This document shows, piece by piece, positions 37,795 to 47,085 of a stretch of 64,000 nt of DNA. The notes below the pieces were generated by a model, which searched no databases, had not been told where the DNA came from, and saw only the letters and a list, made by a program, of their open reading frames with translations. A program made the translations under genes and the position numbers. Source of the stretch: Gillisia sp. Hel1_33_143 (GTDB taxonomy: Bacteria > Bacteroidota > Bacteroidia > Flavobacteriales > Flavobacteriaceae); assembly GCF_900104765.1 (NCBI RefSeq), contig NZ_LT629737.1, positions 1,550,001-1,614,000 of the forward strand, read 5' to 3'. Each line of letters begins with the position of its first letter. The stretch's first letter is position 1.

Positions 37795-38205
37795 TTAATT
37801 TACAAAGGCGTTGAGCATGGTTTGAACAACTTTTTGCGAACCTTGATCTAAAGTTTGAATATTATTTAAATACCTGCTTAAAGTCTCTTCATCGTACTTT
37901 CGATGTTCAGATAAAAAATCACTTTTATAATCATCAAAACTCCCTGCGGCTATCTCTTTTCCAAAGATCTTTATAATATTATGATGCCGTGGGTCTTTTT
38001 TAATTCCCTCAAATAATTTTAAGATTATTTCTTTATTACCCTCTATTACTTGTAGAAAATTTCCATCAGAATATAATAATAAGCCTTTTATGTGATGTGT
38101 ATTATTCCAGTTTTCACTCCAACTAAGTACCTCATCTATTTGTTCCGAAGTTAGGTTAATGTCTGCAGTGCTAACATAACTTATTGCGTAATTCATTCCA
38201 GTCAT
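37795..38205 (-). CDS. BLUF-domain blue-light sensor (short, single domain)
   Basis: 136 residues, almost entirely one BLUF domain (sensor of blue light using FAD). The flavin-contacting residues fall at the right spacing: Y10, N34 and Q52 correspond to Y21, N45 and Q63 of AppA (24 and 42 apart). The core motif GLLLYSDGNFLQVIEG is clear and a DPRHHNI segment follows. The positions of the conserved Trp/Met pair (AppA W104 and M106) are Y93 and S95. There is no output domain, so it probably acts through a protein partner. Confidence 0.85.
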   Translation of the reverse strand: MTGMNYAISYVSTADINLTSEQIDEVLSWSENWNNTHHIKGLLLYSDGNFLQVIEGNKEIILKLFEGIKKDPRHHNIIKIFGKEIAAGSFDDYKSDFLSEHRKYDEETLSRYLNNIQTLDQGSQKVVQTMLNAFVN

Positions 38206-38289
38206 TTAGTGTTTCATATAAAAATAATGAAAAATTATGAGTTGTTTAATTAGATCCATACCGTAAAAAGTAAATTTTTTATATTAAAA

Positions 38290-38313
38290 AACCCCGGTCA
38301 TCACTCCGGGGTT
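38290..38313 (-). terminator. Terminator of rpoD
   Basis: AACCCCGG (38290-38297) / CCGGGGTT (38306-38313). On the minus strand it is followed by a T-run. It lies about 76 nt after the rpoD stop. Confidence 0.85.
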
Positions 38314-38343
38314 CATTCATCAATCAAAAAACGAACAGTTACC

Positions 38344-38359
38344 CCCGATAGATATCGGG
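38344..38359. repeat. Palindrome CCCGATA-GA-TATCGGG
   Basis: Seven-base perfect arms around a GA centre, lying between the rpoD stop and its terminator. It resembles a short palindromic repeat that I recall as scattered in Flavobacteria genomes; only one copy is visible here. Confidence 0.5.
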
Positions 38360-38389
38360 ACTATACTGTTGTCATCGTCTATGGGATGA

Positions 38390-39253
38390 TTATCCCAAAT
38401 ATGTTTTTAATATTTTACTTCTAGAAGTATGTTTTAATCTTCTAATCGCTTTCTCTTTAATTTGTCTTACACGCTCTCTGGTAAGGTCAAAAGTTTCACC
38501 AATTTCTTCCAAGGTCATTGGGTGTTGATCTCCCAATCCAAAGTAAAGACGAATCACATCGGCCTCACGTGGAGTTAAAGTTTCAAGAGCACGTTCAATC
38601 TCTGTACGTAAAGATTCGTGTAATAATTCTCTGTCTGGGTTTGGAGATTCTCCAGAACGTAATACATCGTAAAGGTTAGAATCTTCCCCTTCTACTAAAG
38701 GAGCATCCATAGATACGTGACGTCCAGAGTTCTTCATAGACTCTTTTACGTCATTAATGGTCATATCTAGTTCCTTTGCAATTTCTTCTGCACTTGGTGG
38801 ACGCTCGTGAGATTGTTCCAAGAAAGCAAAAGTTTTATTGATCTTGTTAATAGATCCAATTTTGTTAAGCGGTAAACGTACAATTCTAGATTGCTCAGCC
38901 AAAGCTTGCAAAATAGACTGACGGATCCACCATACAGCGTAAGATATAAATTTGAAACCACGAGTTTCATCAAAACGTTTTGCTGCTTTGATCAAACCTA
39001 AGTTACCTTCGTTAATTAGATCGGGAAGAGTTAATCCCTGATTTTGATATTGTTTAGCTACAGATACCACAAAACGTAAATTCGCCTTTGTGAGTTTCTC
39101 CAAAGCTCGGTCATCACCCGCTTTAATTCGTTGCGCTAATTCTACCTCTTCATCGGCAGTAATCAGGTCAACTTTACCAATTTCTTGCAAATACTTATCT
39201 AGCGAAGCAGTCTCACGGTTGGTAACCTGCTTCGTAATCTTAAGTTGTCTCAT
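38390..39253 (-). CDS. rpoD: Primary RNA polymerase sigma factor (RpoD/SigA)
   Basis: Housekeeping sigma-70 factor, 287 residues, without the long N-terminal region 1.1 of E. coli RpoD; this short form is usual in Bacteroidota. Region 2 includes [20 protein letters not shown] and [16 protein letters not shown] (about 87-122). Region 4 includes the helix-turn-helix [23 protein letters not shown] (about 248-270, read in parts). An AAGGAG stretch lies about 8 nt upstream of the ATG, an unusual ribosome-binding site for this phylum. Its recognition of TAnnTTTG promoters is consistent with the sites in this window. Confidence 0.96.
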   Translation of the reverse strand: MRQLKITKQVTNRETASLDKYLQEIGKVDLITADEEVELAQRIKAGDDRALEKLTKANLRFVVSVAKQYQNQGLTLPDLINEGNLGLIKAAKRFDETRGFKFISYAVWWIRQSILQALAEQSRIVRLPLNKIGSINKINKTFAFLEQSHERPPSAEEIAKELDMTINDVKESMKNSGRHVSMDAPLVEGEDSNLYDVLRSGESPNPDRELLHESLRTEIERALETLTPREADVIRLYFGLGDQHPMTLEEIGETFDLTRERVRQIKEKAIRRLKHTSRSKILKTYLG

Positions 39254-39348
39254 CTATCTTCTCCTTGGATTTTTAATTATGAATAGCTCCTGTATTAAGT
39301 TATACGTAAAGAGAGCTTAAAATGTTACAAAACTCTTATTATTTTTTA

Positions 39349-39440
39349 TTTGGGCGTTTCCCTACGGGTCGGGCTATGTGCTTCAAGTCCTCGCTCCCTG
39401 CAGTCGCTGCGGGCTTTTCGCTACTATCCCTAACGCAAAA
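39349..39440. repeat. Flavobacterial intergenic repeat element
   Basis: About 92 bp, GC-richer than its surroundings, bounded by TTTGGGCGTT on the left and AACGCAAAA on the right. Inside are CCTACGGGTCGGGCT and TCGCTGCGGGCTTTTCGCT, which can pair in part. It codes for nothing. It lies between rpoD and pnp, downstream of pnp on the transcribed strand. It resembles a highly repeated intergenic element I recall from other Bacteroidota genomes; no second copy occurs in the window. Confidence 0.6.
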
Positions 39441-39446
39441 ATCAAA

Positions 39447-39479
39447 CAAAAAAAATGCTCTGAAATTTTCAGAGCATTT
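39447..39479 (-). terminator. Terminator of pnp
   Basis: AAATGCTCTGAAA (39453-39465) / TTTCAGAGCATTT (39467-39479), with an A-run on the left that is a T-run on the minus strand. It follows the pnp stop by 23 nt. Confidence 0.88.
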
Positions 39480-39501
39480 AATATATTAGAGAAGAAACTA
39501 A

Positions 39502-41748
39502 TTAATCGTTTCTGTTTTCTCTTGGTTTTCTGTCATCACGACCTCGGTTGTCTCTAGAACCACCTCTGTTGTCACGACCTCTATCATTTCTATCATTTTC
39601 TCTTGGTGGTCTTGGTTGGTAACCTTCTGGTTTTTCCAATAAAGCCTTACGAGAAACTTTTTCTTTACGTGTTTTTGGATCTACTCCAAAGTATTTAACA
39701 TCCATAACGTCTCCAATATTTACAATATCAGTTACATTATCGGTGCGTTCCCAAGCTAACTCAGAAATGTGTAATAATACTTCGTTTCCTGGTGCATCTA
39801 TATATTCTACTACCGCTCCAAAATCAAGAACTTTAATAACTTTCACTTCGTAAACGCTACCTTTTTCTGGTTTGAAGGTAATAGATTCTATTTTAGCAAG
39901 AACTTTACTGATTCCTTCTTGTCCAGTTCCTAAGATCTCAACAACTCCTTCTTCGGTAACAGGATCTTCGTTAATAACGATAGTAGTCCCTGTAGATTTC
40001 TGAAGTTCTTGAATCACTTTTCCTCCTGGTCCAATTAAAGCACCAATAAATTCATTCTTAATACGAACAGATACCATTTTAGGAGCATATTCTTTCACAT
40101 CTTCGCGTGGAGTAGAGATGGTTTCAGTTAATTTCTCAAGAATGTGTAAACGTCCGTCTCTTGCTTGTTTTAATGCACTTACAAGAATTTCGTAAGAAAG
40201 TCCTTTTACTTTAATATCCATCTGGCAAGCGGTAATTCCATCTGCCGTTCCGGTTACTTTAAAGTCCATATCTCCTAAGTGATCTTCATCCCCAAGAATA
40301 TCAGAAAGCACTGCATATTTCCCAGAGTCACCATCAGAAATTAATCCCATTGCAATACCAGAAACAGGTTTCTTCATTTGGATACCTGCATCCATCAATG
40401 CCATTGTTCCGGCACAAACAGTTGCCATAGAAGAAGAACCGTTAGATTCTAATACTTCAGAAACAACTCTTACAGTATAAGGACAATCTGAAGGGATCAT
40501 TCCTTTTAATGCACGTTGAGCTAAATTTCCGTGTCCAACTTCTCTACGGGAAGTACCTCTAATTGGGCGAGCTTCTCCAGTTGAAAAAGGAGGGAAGTTA
40601 TAATGTAAATAGAATGTTTCTTCACCTTCAAAAGATGGCATATCTATTTGGTTTGCTTCTCTAGAAGTTCCTAAAGTTACCGTAGCCAAAGCTTGAGTTT
40701 CCCCACGTGTAAAAATAGAAGAACCGTGTACAGATGGTAAGTAATCTACTTCACACCAAATTGGTCTAACATCTGTAGTTTTCCTACCATCTAAACGTAA
40801 TCCTTCATTTAAAGTAAGATCTCTTACCGCAGCCTTTTCAGCTTTGTAATAATATTTAGAAACCATCCCACCATATTCTGAAAGTTCTTCTTCAGAAAAT
40901 GTTGCTTTGATCTCTTCTTTTATAGTATCGAATGCAGCGCTACGTTCGTGCTTAGCAGAACCTGCTTGAGCTACTGCATAAACTTTATCATAAGCCATAT
41001 CATGGATCTTTTTCTTAAGATCTTCATTCTCTGGCTCTGCGTCGTACTCTCTAGTTGCTTTTTTACCAACAGCTTCAGCTAATCTTACTTGAGCTGCACA
41101 TTGAACTTTAATAGCTTCGTGTGCTGCTTTGATAGCTTCCGTCATTTCTTCTTCAGAAATTTCGTTCATCTCACCTTCAACCATCATAACTGAATCTGCA
41201 GATGCACCAATAACCATTTCCAGGTCAGATTCTGCTAATTGCGCTCTAGATGGGTTAATGATGAATTCACCATTTACTCTACCTACACGTACTTCAGAAA
41301 TTGGGCATTCAAAAGGAAAGTCTGAAAGTTGAATAGCTGCAGATGCTGCTAATCCTGCCATTGCATCCGGCATCACGTCATCGTCATGAGACATAAGTTG
41401 GATCATCACTTGAGTTTCTGCGTGATAATCTTTAGGGAATAATGGTCTTAAAACACGGTCTACTAAACGCATTGTTAAAACTTCACCATCACTAGGGCGT
41501 GCTTCTCTCTTAAAGAAACCACCAGGATAACGACCTGCTGCCGCAAATTTTTCGCGATAATCTACCGTTAATGGAAGAAAATCTACATCGCTTTGTTTGT
41601 AGTTTGAAACTACAGTACATAACAACATACATTTTCCAGATTGCACAACTACTGAACCATGTGCCTGTTTTGCTAATTTACCGGTTTCGATAGAGATCTC
41701 TCTACCATCACCAAGGTCAATAACCTCTTTAAATGTTTTTGGAATCAT
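39502..41748 (-). CDS. pnp: Polyribonucleotide nucleotidyltransferase (PNPase)
   Basis: Phosphorolytic 3'-5' exoribonuclease of RNA decay. 748 residues: RNase PH domain 1, helical linker, RNase PH domain 2, KH domain ([16 protein letters not shown], about 565) and S1 domain ([13 protein letters not shown], about 635). The last roughly 45 residues are an Arg/Asp/Asn/Gly-rich tail with repeated NDRGRDNRG-like units not found in E. coli PNPase, likely disordered and RNA-binding. It lies downstream of rpsO, the classic order. Confidence 0.97.
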   Translation of the reverse strand: MIPKTFKEVIDLGDGREISIETGKLAKQAHGSVVVQSGKCMLLCTVVSNYKQSDVDFLPLTVDYREKFAAAGRYPGGFFKREARPSDGEVLTMRLVDRVLRPLFPKDYHAETQVMIQLMSHDDDVMPDAMAGLAASAAIQLSDFPFECPISEVRVGRVNGEFIINPSRAQLAESDLEMVIGASADSVMMVEGEMNEISEEEMTEAIKAAHEAIKVQCAAQVRLAEAVGKKATREYDAEPENEDLKKKIHDMAYDKVYAVAQAGSAKHERSAAFDTIKEEIKATFSEEELSEYGGMVSKYYYKAEKAAVRDLTLNEGLRLDGRKTTDVRPIWCEVDYLPSVHGSSIFTRGETQALATVTLGTSREANQIDMPSFEGEETFYLHYNFPPFSTGEARPIRGTSRREVGHGNLAQRALKGMIPSDCPYTVRVVSEVLESNGSSSMATVCAGTMALMDAGIQMKKPVSGIAMGLISDGDSGKYAVLSDILGDEDHLGDMDFKVTGTADGITACQMDIKVKGLSYEILVSALKQARDGRLHILEKLTETISTPREDVKEYAPKMVSVRIKNEFIGALIGPGGKVIQELQKSTGTTIVINEDPVTEEGVVEILGTGQEGISKVLAKIESITFKPEKGSVYEVKVIKVLDFGAVVEYIDAPGNEVLLHISELAWERTDNVTDIVNIGDVMDVKYFGVDPKTRKEKVSRKALLEKPEGYQPRPPRENDRNDRGRDNRGGSRDNRGRDDRKPRENRND

Positions 41749-41946
41749 AATGTTTTTGAATTCTACACCTGTAATAATAAACAGGGATTGTTAAACAAAG
41801 GTCTCCCGTGAACTGTCTCATCGGGATTGTGTTGTGTTGTTGTTGTAGTGTTGGTTGACCAATGAAAAACTACTCTTATTCTAATCTAAGAGCGACAATT
41901 TTAAGAAAGAACATTAAGCAAATCTACGTGCTTATTATATATAAAA

Positions 41947-41968
41947 AAAGGGGGCATGAGCCCCCTTT
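41947..41968 (-). terminator. Terminator between rpsO and pnp
   Basis: AAAGGGGGC (41947-41955) / GCCCCCTTT (41960-41968) with a 4-nt ATGA loop and a T-run on the minus strand. It separates rpsO from pnp, or attenuates read-through. Confidence 0.9.
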
Positions 41969-41973
41969 AAAAT

Positions 41974-42243
41974 TTATTTTCTCAATCCTAATTCCTTAAC
42001 AATAGCACGATATCTCATGATATCTTTCTTCATTAAGTAATCAAGGAGTCTTCTTCTTTTACCTACTAGTAATACTAGAGATCTTTCTGTGTTATAATCT
42101 TTACGATTAGTTCTCAGGTGATCTGATAGGTGGGAAATACGGTGAGTAAATAATGCGATTTGCCCTTCAGCAGAACCGGTATCATTTTTACCTTTACCGT
42201 GTTTAGCGAATAGATCTTGTTTTTCTTCTATGGATAAATACAT
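41974..42243 (-). CDS. rpsO: 30S ribosomal protein S15
   Basis: Primary binder of the central domain of 16S rRNA. 89 residues, normal length; the family motifs LTHRISHLSDHLRTNRKDY-like helix (about 30-48) and RRRLLDYL are present. It is separated by a strong terminator from pnp. Confidence 0.97.
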   Translation of the reverse strand: MYLSIEEKQDLFAKHGKGKNDTGSAEGQIALFTHRISHLSDHLRTNRKDYNTERSLVLLVGKRRRLLDYLMKKDIMRYRAIVKELGLRK

Positions 42244-42296
42244 TCCAATATTAATTTTAATGATTTTTATGTATAAACAGATTTTCTGTCAAGCGG

Positions 42297-42304
42297 CAAA
42301 GATA
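42297..42304 (-). promoter_or_regulatory. Putative -7 box of rpsO
   Basis: The minus strand reads TATCTTTG, an exact TAnnTTTG. It would give a leader of about 48 nt. No TTG stands at the usual distance. Confidence 0.5.
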
Positions 42305-42379
42305 CTATATTTTTCTTATAAATTATTCTCAAGTCAAATTTTAATATTTCAGCCTTTCTATAGATAGCATTCTGATATA

Positions 42380-43237
42380 TTATTTTCTAACCGGTTGATT
42401 AAGAACTAAGTCTAAGTATAAGTTAATCTTATCTTTTAATTCTGATCTTGGAGTTATAAAATCTAAAAATCCATGCTCTTTTAAATACTCTGCAGTCTGA
42501 AAATCCTTTGGTAGATCTTGACCTGTAGTATCTTTTACAATCCTTGGTCCAGCAAATCCAATAAGTGCTCCAGGTTCAGAAATATTAATATCTCCTAGCA
42601 TTGCGAAAGAAGCCGTGGTTCCTCCTGTTGTTGGATCTGTGCATAAAGAAATGTAAGGAATGTTAGCATCTGCCAATTGTGCTAATTTTACAGATGTTTT
42701 AGCCATTTGCATTAAAGATAGTGCAGCTTCCATCATTCTCGCCCCTCCAGATTTAGAGATCATCATAAATGGCAATTTGCGTTCTAAAGCATAATCTGCC
42801 GCACGAGCAATCTTTTCTCCTACTACAGATCCCATAGAACCTCCAATAAAGCTAAAATCCATACAAGCTATCACTATATCTTTACCTTTAGATTTTCCAA
42901 CCGCGGTACGAACAGCATCTTTCAATCCGGTTTTTTCTTGTGCTTCTTTTAACCTATCTGTATATTTTTTAGTATCCTCAAAATTTAAGGGATCTTTAGA
43001 AGAAATGTTTTTATCTAATTCCTTGAACTTGTTATCATCAAAAAGAATTTTAAAATATTCTACACTTCCAATTCTAACGTGATAACCATCTTCCGGGCTT
43101 ACATAGAAATTGTTCTCCAGTTGCTCTGCATCTACAATTTTACCTGTTGGAGATTTATACCATAATCCTTTTGGTACATCTTTCTTTTCTTCGGTAGGGG
43201 TTTGTATACCTTTTTGAGTTCTTTTAAACCAGGCCAT
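42380..43237 (-). CDS. accD: Acetyl-CoA carboxylase carboxyltransferase subunit beta
   Basis: Transfers CO2 from biotin carrier protein to acetyl-CoA, with AccA, in fatty acid synthesis. 285 residues, normal length. Catalytic core motifs: [14 protein letters not shown] (about 130), [10 protein letters not shown] (about 165), [12 protein letters not shown] (about 203) and [10 protein letters not shown] (about 226). The N-terminal region of AccD usually holds a four-Cys zinc ribbon; here that region (about 22-60) has no cysteine ([18 protein letters not shown]). This is likely a lineage-wide loss. Confidence 0.95.
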   Translation of the reverse strand: MAWFKRTQKGIQTPTEEKKDVPKGLWYKSPTGKIVDAEQLENNFYVSPEDGYHVRIGSVEYFKILFDDNKFKELDKNISSKDPLNFEDTKKYTDRLKEAQEKTGLKDAVRTAVGKSKGKDIVIACMDFSFIGGSMGSVVGEKIARAADYALERKLPFMMISKSGGARMMEAALSLMQMAKTSVKLAQLADANIPYISLCTDPTTGGTTASFAMLGDINISEPGALIGFAGPRIVKDTTGQDLPKDFQTAEYLKEHGFLDFITPRSELKDKINLYLDLVLNQPVRK

Positions 43238-43304
43238 AGTCTTAATTATTTTAAATTTCTTGAGTATATCTAAAAGAGAGATAACTTAATCAAGAAACCT
43301 ATTA

Positions 43305-43341
43305 GAAAGAGAACAGCCGGAATAGTATATATTCCAGCTGT
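43305..43341 (-). terminator. Terminator of fbaA
   Basis: ACAGC-C-GGAAT (43313-43323) pairs with ATTCC-A-GCTGT (43331-43341) with one bulged pair; a T-rich tract follows on the minus strand. It lies 14 nt after the fbaA stop. Confidence 0.65.
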
Positions 43342-43355
43342 CAATAATTTGTTTA

Positions 43356-44423
43356 TTATAAAGTGTTTACGTTATTAAGGTCTTCAAAAGCTTGCTTTAA
43401 TCTAGCTTTAAAAGTTAATTCACCTTCACGTAACCATACTCGTGGGTCGTAATGTTTTTTATTTGGTACTTCTGCACCATCAGGATTTCCAATTTGAGCT
43501 TTTAAATAATCTTTTTTGTCGCCCATATAATTGCGTATACCTTCTGTAAAAGCATATTGAAGATCTGTATCAATATTCATTTTAATAACTCCGTAACCAA
43601 TAGCTTCACGAATTTCTTCTAAAGTAGATCCACTACCTCCATGAAATACAAAATCTATGTGGTTTTCTTCAAGGTTATGTTTTTTACTCAAAAATTCCTG
43701 AGAATTTTTCAGAATCTTTGGAGTAAGTTTTACGTTTCCTGGCTTGTAAACTCCATGAACATTTCCAAAAGCAGCAGCAATTGTAAATTGGTCACTTACT
43801 TTGCTTAATTCTTCATAAGCATAAGCAACTTCTTCTGGCTGGGTATATAATTTAGAATCGTCTACATCAGAATTGTCTACACCATCTTCTTCACCACCGG
43901 TAATTCCCAATTCAATTTCTAAGGTCATTCCCATTTTTTTCATTCTCTCTAAATATTTCTTAGAGATCTCTATGTTCTCTTCAATAGGTTCTTCAGAAAG
44001 ATCTATCATATGAGAGCTGAATAAAGGAAATCCAAACTGTTCAAAATTCTTTTCACTTGCATCTAGTAAACCATCAATCCAAGGTAAAAGTTTTTTTGCG
44101 CAATGGTCTGTATGTAAGATCACAGTAGCACCGTAAACTTTTGCTAATTCATGAATATGTTTAGCTCCTGCAACGCCACCAGCAATTGCAGCTTGTTGAT
44201 TTTCGTTAGACAGACCTTTCCCTGCATTAAATTGAGCTCCTCCATTTGAGAACTGTATAATTACCGGAGCGTTCAATTCTGCCGCTGTTTCAAGTACAGC
44301 ATTTATTGTATTAGATCCTGTAACGTTTACTGCGGGTAAAGCAAAACCTTTACTTTTTGCGTATTTAAAGATCTCTTGAACTTCTTTTCCTGTGGCTACA
44401 CCGGGTTTTATATTGTGACTCAT
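43356..44423 (-). CDS. fbaA: Class II fructose-bisphosphate aldolase
   Basis: Zinc-dependent aldolase of glycolysis and gluconeogenesis. 355 residues from ATG 44423 (MSHNIKPGVATGKEVQ), the usual start; a frame 15 nt longer exists. Zinc and substrate motifs: VILHTDHCAKK (about 105), FGNVHGVYKPGNVKL (about 223) and VFHGGSGSTLEEI (about 263). Length and sequence are of the E. coli-like class IIA form. Confidence 0.95.
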   Translation of the reverse strand: MSHNIKPGVATGKEVQEIFKYAKSKGFALPAVNVTGSNTINAVLETAAELNAPVIIQFSNGGAQFNAGKGLSNENQQAAIAGGVAGAKHIHELAKVYGATVILHTDHCAKKLLPWIDGLLDASEKNFEQFGFPLFSSHMIDLSEEPIEENIEISKKYLERMKKMGMTLEIELGITGGEEDGVDNSDVDDSKLYTQPEEVAYAYEELSKVSDQFTIAAAFGNVHGVYKPGNVKLTPKILKNSQEFLSKKHNLEENHIDFVFHGGSGSTLEEIREAIGYGVIKMNIDTDLQYAFTEGIRNYMGDKKDYLKAQIGNPDGAEVPNKKHYDPRVWLREGELTFKARLKQAFEDLNNVNTL

Positions 44424-44449
44424 AATATTGTATATCAAATTAAGGTTTA

Positions 44450-44457
44450 CAAAAATA
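44450..44457 (-). promoter_or_regulatory. Putative -7 box of fbaA
   Basis: The minus strand reads TATTTTTG, an exact TAnnTTTG, 26 nt before the start. No -33 match found. Confidence 0.45.
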
Positions 44458-44472
44458 AGAAAATAACTTTGG

Positions 44473-47037
44473 TTAGAACGGATAATTGATACCTACATTA
44501 TAAACAGCATGGCTAAAATTATAATTTCTAAACCATCTATTTCCAAGGTCTTGTTCTGGATCATACGTTTTAAAACCTACATCAAACCTTAGAACAAAAA
44601 AGTTAAAATCATATCTTAATCCAGCGCCAGATCCTACTGCAATATCTCTAAGGTCTGAGAATGATGTGAACGTTGCGGCAGGATCTGTAACTACATCTTC
44701 CACATTCCAGATATTTCCTACATCTATAAAAAATGCTGAATTTAGAGCGCCAAATAAGTTGTATCTATATTCTGCATTAAAAGCCAACTTCATGTTTGCT
44801 TCATTAAATTCATTTCTTCCACCTGTACTTCCAGGTCCTAGATCGTATGCTTGCCACGCTCTGTTATCATTAGGTCCCCCAGCAAAGAAACTTCTAATAA
44901 AAGGGATGCTGTTGGCATTTCCAAATGGTACAGCAATACCACCAAATGCTCGAACGGCAAAAATGTTTTTATTTCCAAGGTCCCAATGTTTGATATAATC
45001 TATTTCTGTTTTTAGGTATTGAGAGAAATTTACGCCCACTATGCTATAAACTCCATTTTCATCCTTTTGGGCGCCAGATAGTTCTGATAGAGCCCATAAA
45101 AAGTTTCCTGCAGACTCAATTTTAAATCGAAATCTTGAGAAATCATTATCGTATAAATTCTCTTTGTTATTATTGATGTAAGTGAAATTTGTAGCAAAGA
45201 TCAGATTATTCTCCGTAAGTCTATTTTTTCTCTCGTTGATATTATCGATCTCTTGAATTTGATCTGAATTTAATCCGGTGGTAGAAGAATTCTCTGAGGT
45301 AACATCTTTCAAGAAATTATCTGCACCATTAGGGATGCTCAAATTCCCATCACTATTTAAATAATTTGGATTAGTACTAACCCCAGGAGTATTTATTATT
45401 TCATTTAAATTGATGTAAGAATTCTGATACACATTAAAGTAATTATCAGTATTTAAATTCCGAACATATTGAATGTTTAGCAAGTCTAATTTGTCTGAAA
45501 TATTCTTGGATGGATTCCAGCTATAATTTAAGATCCCATTTAAATTACGTTTGTCTAATCCTATATTATTCTGTGTACTAACTCCCAAACTTAAGCTGGT
45601 AAATGGCGACATATATTTTGGAATGATCCTATCTGTTTTTATCGGTAAGAAAATTCTAGGGATTACTAATTTAATGTCTGCTCCCAATTCAGAGATATTG
45701 AAAAATTGATCTCTTGAACTTCCCTGTGCTGCATCTGTAGAAGAACCTACACTTCCTCTTCCCGAGATCTCGAAAGTTTCTGCACCTTTGAAGATATTTC
45801 GAATAAGCAGGGAACCTCCAAAGCCAATTCCAAAATCTTGAATATTACTTTGAGAAATATCAAAATCAAAGCTCAGTGAATACTTTTGTTGGGGAGTAAG
45901 AAAAATATTAGCTACTAGATCTGTATTTGTGCTATCTGTAGGATCTGGAACGTACTCAATATTTGGGTATTTAAAGATTCGTAAAGAACTCATTCGGTTA
46001 TAAGTTCGGGTTCTATCGGTATCTTTAAAGATCTCGCCGGGTTTTATGAAAATAGCATCTGTAATTGCCTGCGGTTTATAATTTAATTCATCAAAACTAT
46101 AGATCTTATACCCCTTATATGAGGCACTATCTGTTACCGGTTTATATCTGTTCTCAAACGTATAATCTGTGAAAACATTTACCTTGCTTATCTTATGAAT
46201 TTTAAAAGGTACGCGAGAGGTAGTATCGCCACGTTCTACCATTCTATCTTTTACAATAATGGTCGTATTAACTTTATGATCTGTACCAACAGTATCTGCT
46301 TCAAAACTCAAATATTCCTGATCAAAATAATACACTCCATTATTTCTGAAAATAGTATTAAGCCTGTCTCTTTCAGCATTATAATCTAAAGTTCTGTATT
46401 GAACTCCAGATACAATTTTAGATTCATCCGTATGTAGATTGTATAATGAATCAATAACTTTTGATTGCATTCTTTGTTTGATAGAATCTACAATGTAAGG
46501 GTCGTGGCTATTTACAAAAAACTCGATCTCACCTCGTTTTCTATCTTTTGGATTAATGGTGAAATCTGTCTCTGCATTAAACCAACCATTATTGAAATAC
46601 CAAGATTTTAATCTATTGCTAGATTTTTTGGCAAGTTCTTTATTAATAATAACTGGAGCTTCTCCTGTGTTCTCTATCCATTTATTAATTCCAACATAAG
46701 ATTCTCGCATGCGCTGAACCTGTTTCTTAGAATAAATGGAATTCAATCTTTCAATTCTATTCGGTTTTTTATTCAACCAATCTACAAATACAGAGTCGGG
46801 GTCTGGTTTCGCTAAATTGTAAAAATGGAGCCTTAGAGGTAGTCCTAATAATTTTGCGTTAGGTTCTTGATACAGCTGACTGTAGATTCTTGAGTCTTTT
46901 GATTTCTCGCCATTCAGGAAAATAGTGTTCTCTGTAAGAAGTAATTCATTAGCGTCAACCCTTTTTACCGCGTTGCACGAAACTATTATAACCAGGATTA
47001 AAATAAATAACGATATTTTTGCAAGCAAGCGTTTCAA
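44473..47037 (-). CDS. tamL: BamA/TamA-family outer membrane lipoprotein TamL
   Basis: 854 residues. A lipoprotein signal (1-20) ends in IIVSC with lipid-modified C21, followed by POTRA-like domains (about 30-370) and a C-terminal 16-strand-like barrel (about 390-854, ending in YNFSHAVYNVGINYPF with terminal aromatic). It contains the BamA/TamA region FFAGGPNDNRAWQAYDLGPG (RGF-like loop). A lipid-anchored TamA homologue, TamL, is a Bacteroidota feature that works with TamB at the outer membrane; tamB is not in this window. Confidence 0.9.
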   Translation of the reverse strand: MKRLLAKISLFILILVIIVSCNAVKRVDANELLLTENTIFLNGEKSKDSRIYSQLYQEPNAKLLGLPLRLHFYNLAKPDPDSVFVDWLNKKPNRIERLNSIYSKKQVQRMRESYVGINKWIENTGEAPVIINKELAKKSSNRLKSWYFNNGWFNAETDFTINPKDRKRGEIEFFVNSHDPYIVDSIKQRMQSKVIDSLYNLHTDESKIVSGVQYRTLDYNAERDRLNTIFRNNGVYYFDQEYLSFEADTVGTDHKVNTTIIVKDRMVERGDTTSRVPFKIHKISKVNVFTDYTFENRYKPVTDSASYKGYKIYSFDELNYKPQAITDAIFIKPGEIFKDTDRTRTYNRMSSLRIFKYPNIEYVPDPTDSTNTDLVANIFLTPQQKYSLSFDFDISQSNIQDFGIGFGGSLLIRNIFKGAETFEISGRGSVGSSTDAAQGSSRDQFFNISELGADIKLVIPRIFLPIKTDRIIPKYMSPFTSLSLGVSTQNNIGLDKRNLNGILNYSWNPSKNISDKLDLLNIQYVRNLNTDNYFNVYQNSYINLNEIINTPGVSTNPNYLNSDGNLSIPNGADNFLKDVTSENSSTTGLNSDQIQEIDNINERKNRLTENNLIFATNFTYINNNKENLYDNDFSRFRFKIESAGNFLWALSELSGAQKDENGVYSIVGVNFSQYLKTEIDYIKHWDLGNKNIFAVRAFGGIAVPFGNANSIPFIRSFFAGGPNDNRAWQAYDLGPGSTGGRNEFNEANMKLAFNAEYRYNLFGALNSAFFIDVGNIWNVEDVVTDPAATFTSFSDLRDIAVGSGAGLRYDFNFFVLRFDVGFKTYDPEQDLGNRWFRNYNFSHAVYNVGINYPF

Positions 47038-47056
47038 TAAGGCAGAATTAAGAATT

Positions 47057-47085
47057 CAAAAATAGATTATTTGTATGGTAAGCAA
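47057..47085 (-). promoter_or_regulatory. Promoter of tamL
   Basis: The minus strand reads TTG (47085-47083), an 18-bp spacer and TATTTTTG (47064-47057), an exact consensus pair. The -33 box lies inside the first codons of the divergent RNA methyltransferase gene, so the two promoters are packed back to back. Confidence 0.7.

Noticed and set aside
41795-41802. GACCTTTG as a -7 box for pnp
   Set aside because: One mismatch from TAnnTTTG and no matching -33; too weak to call.
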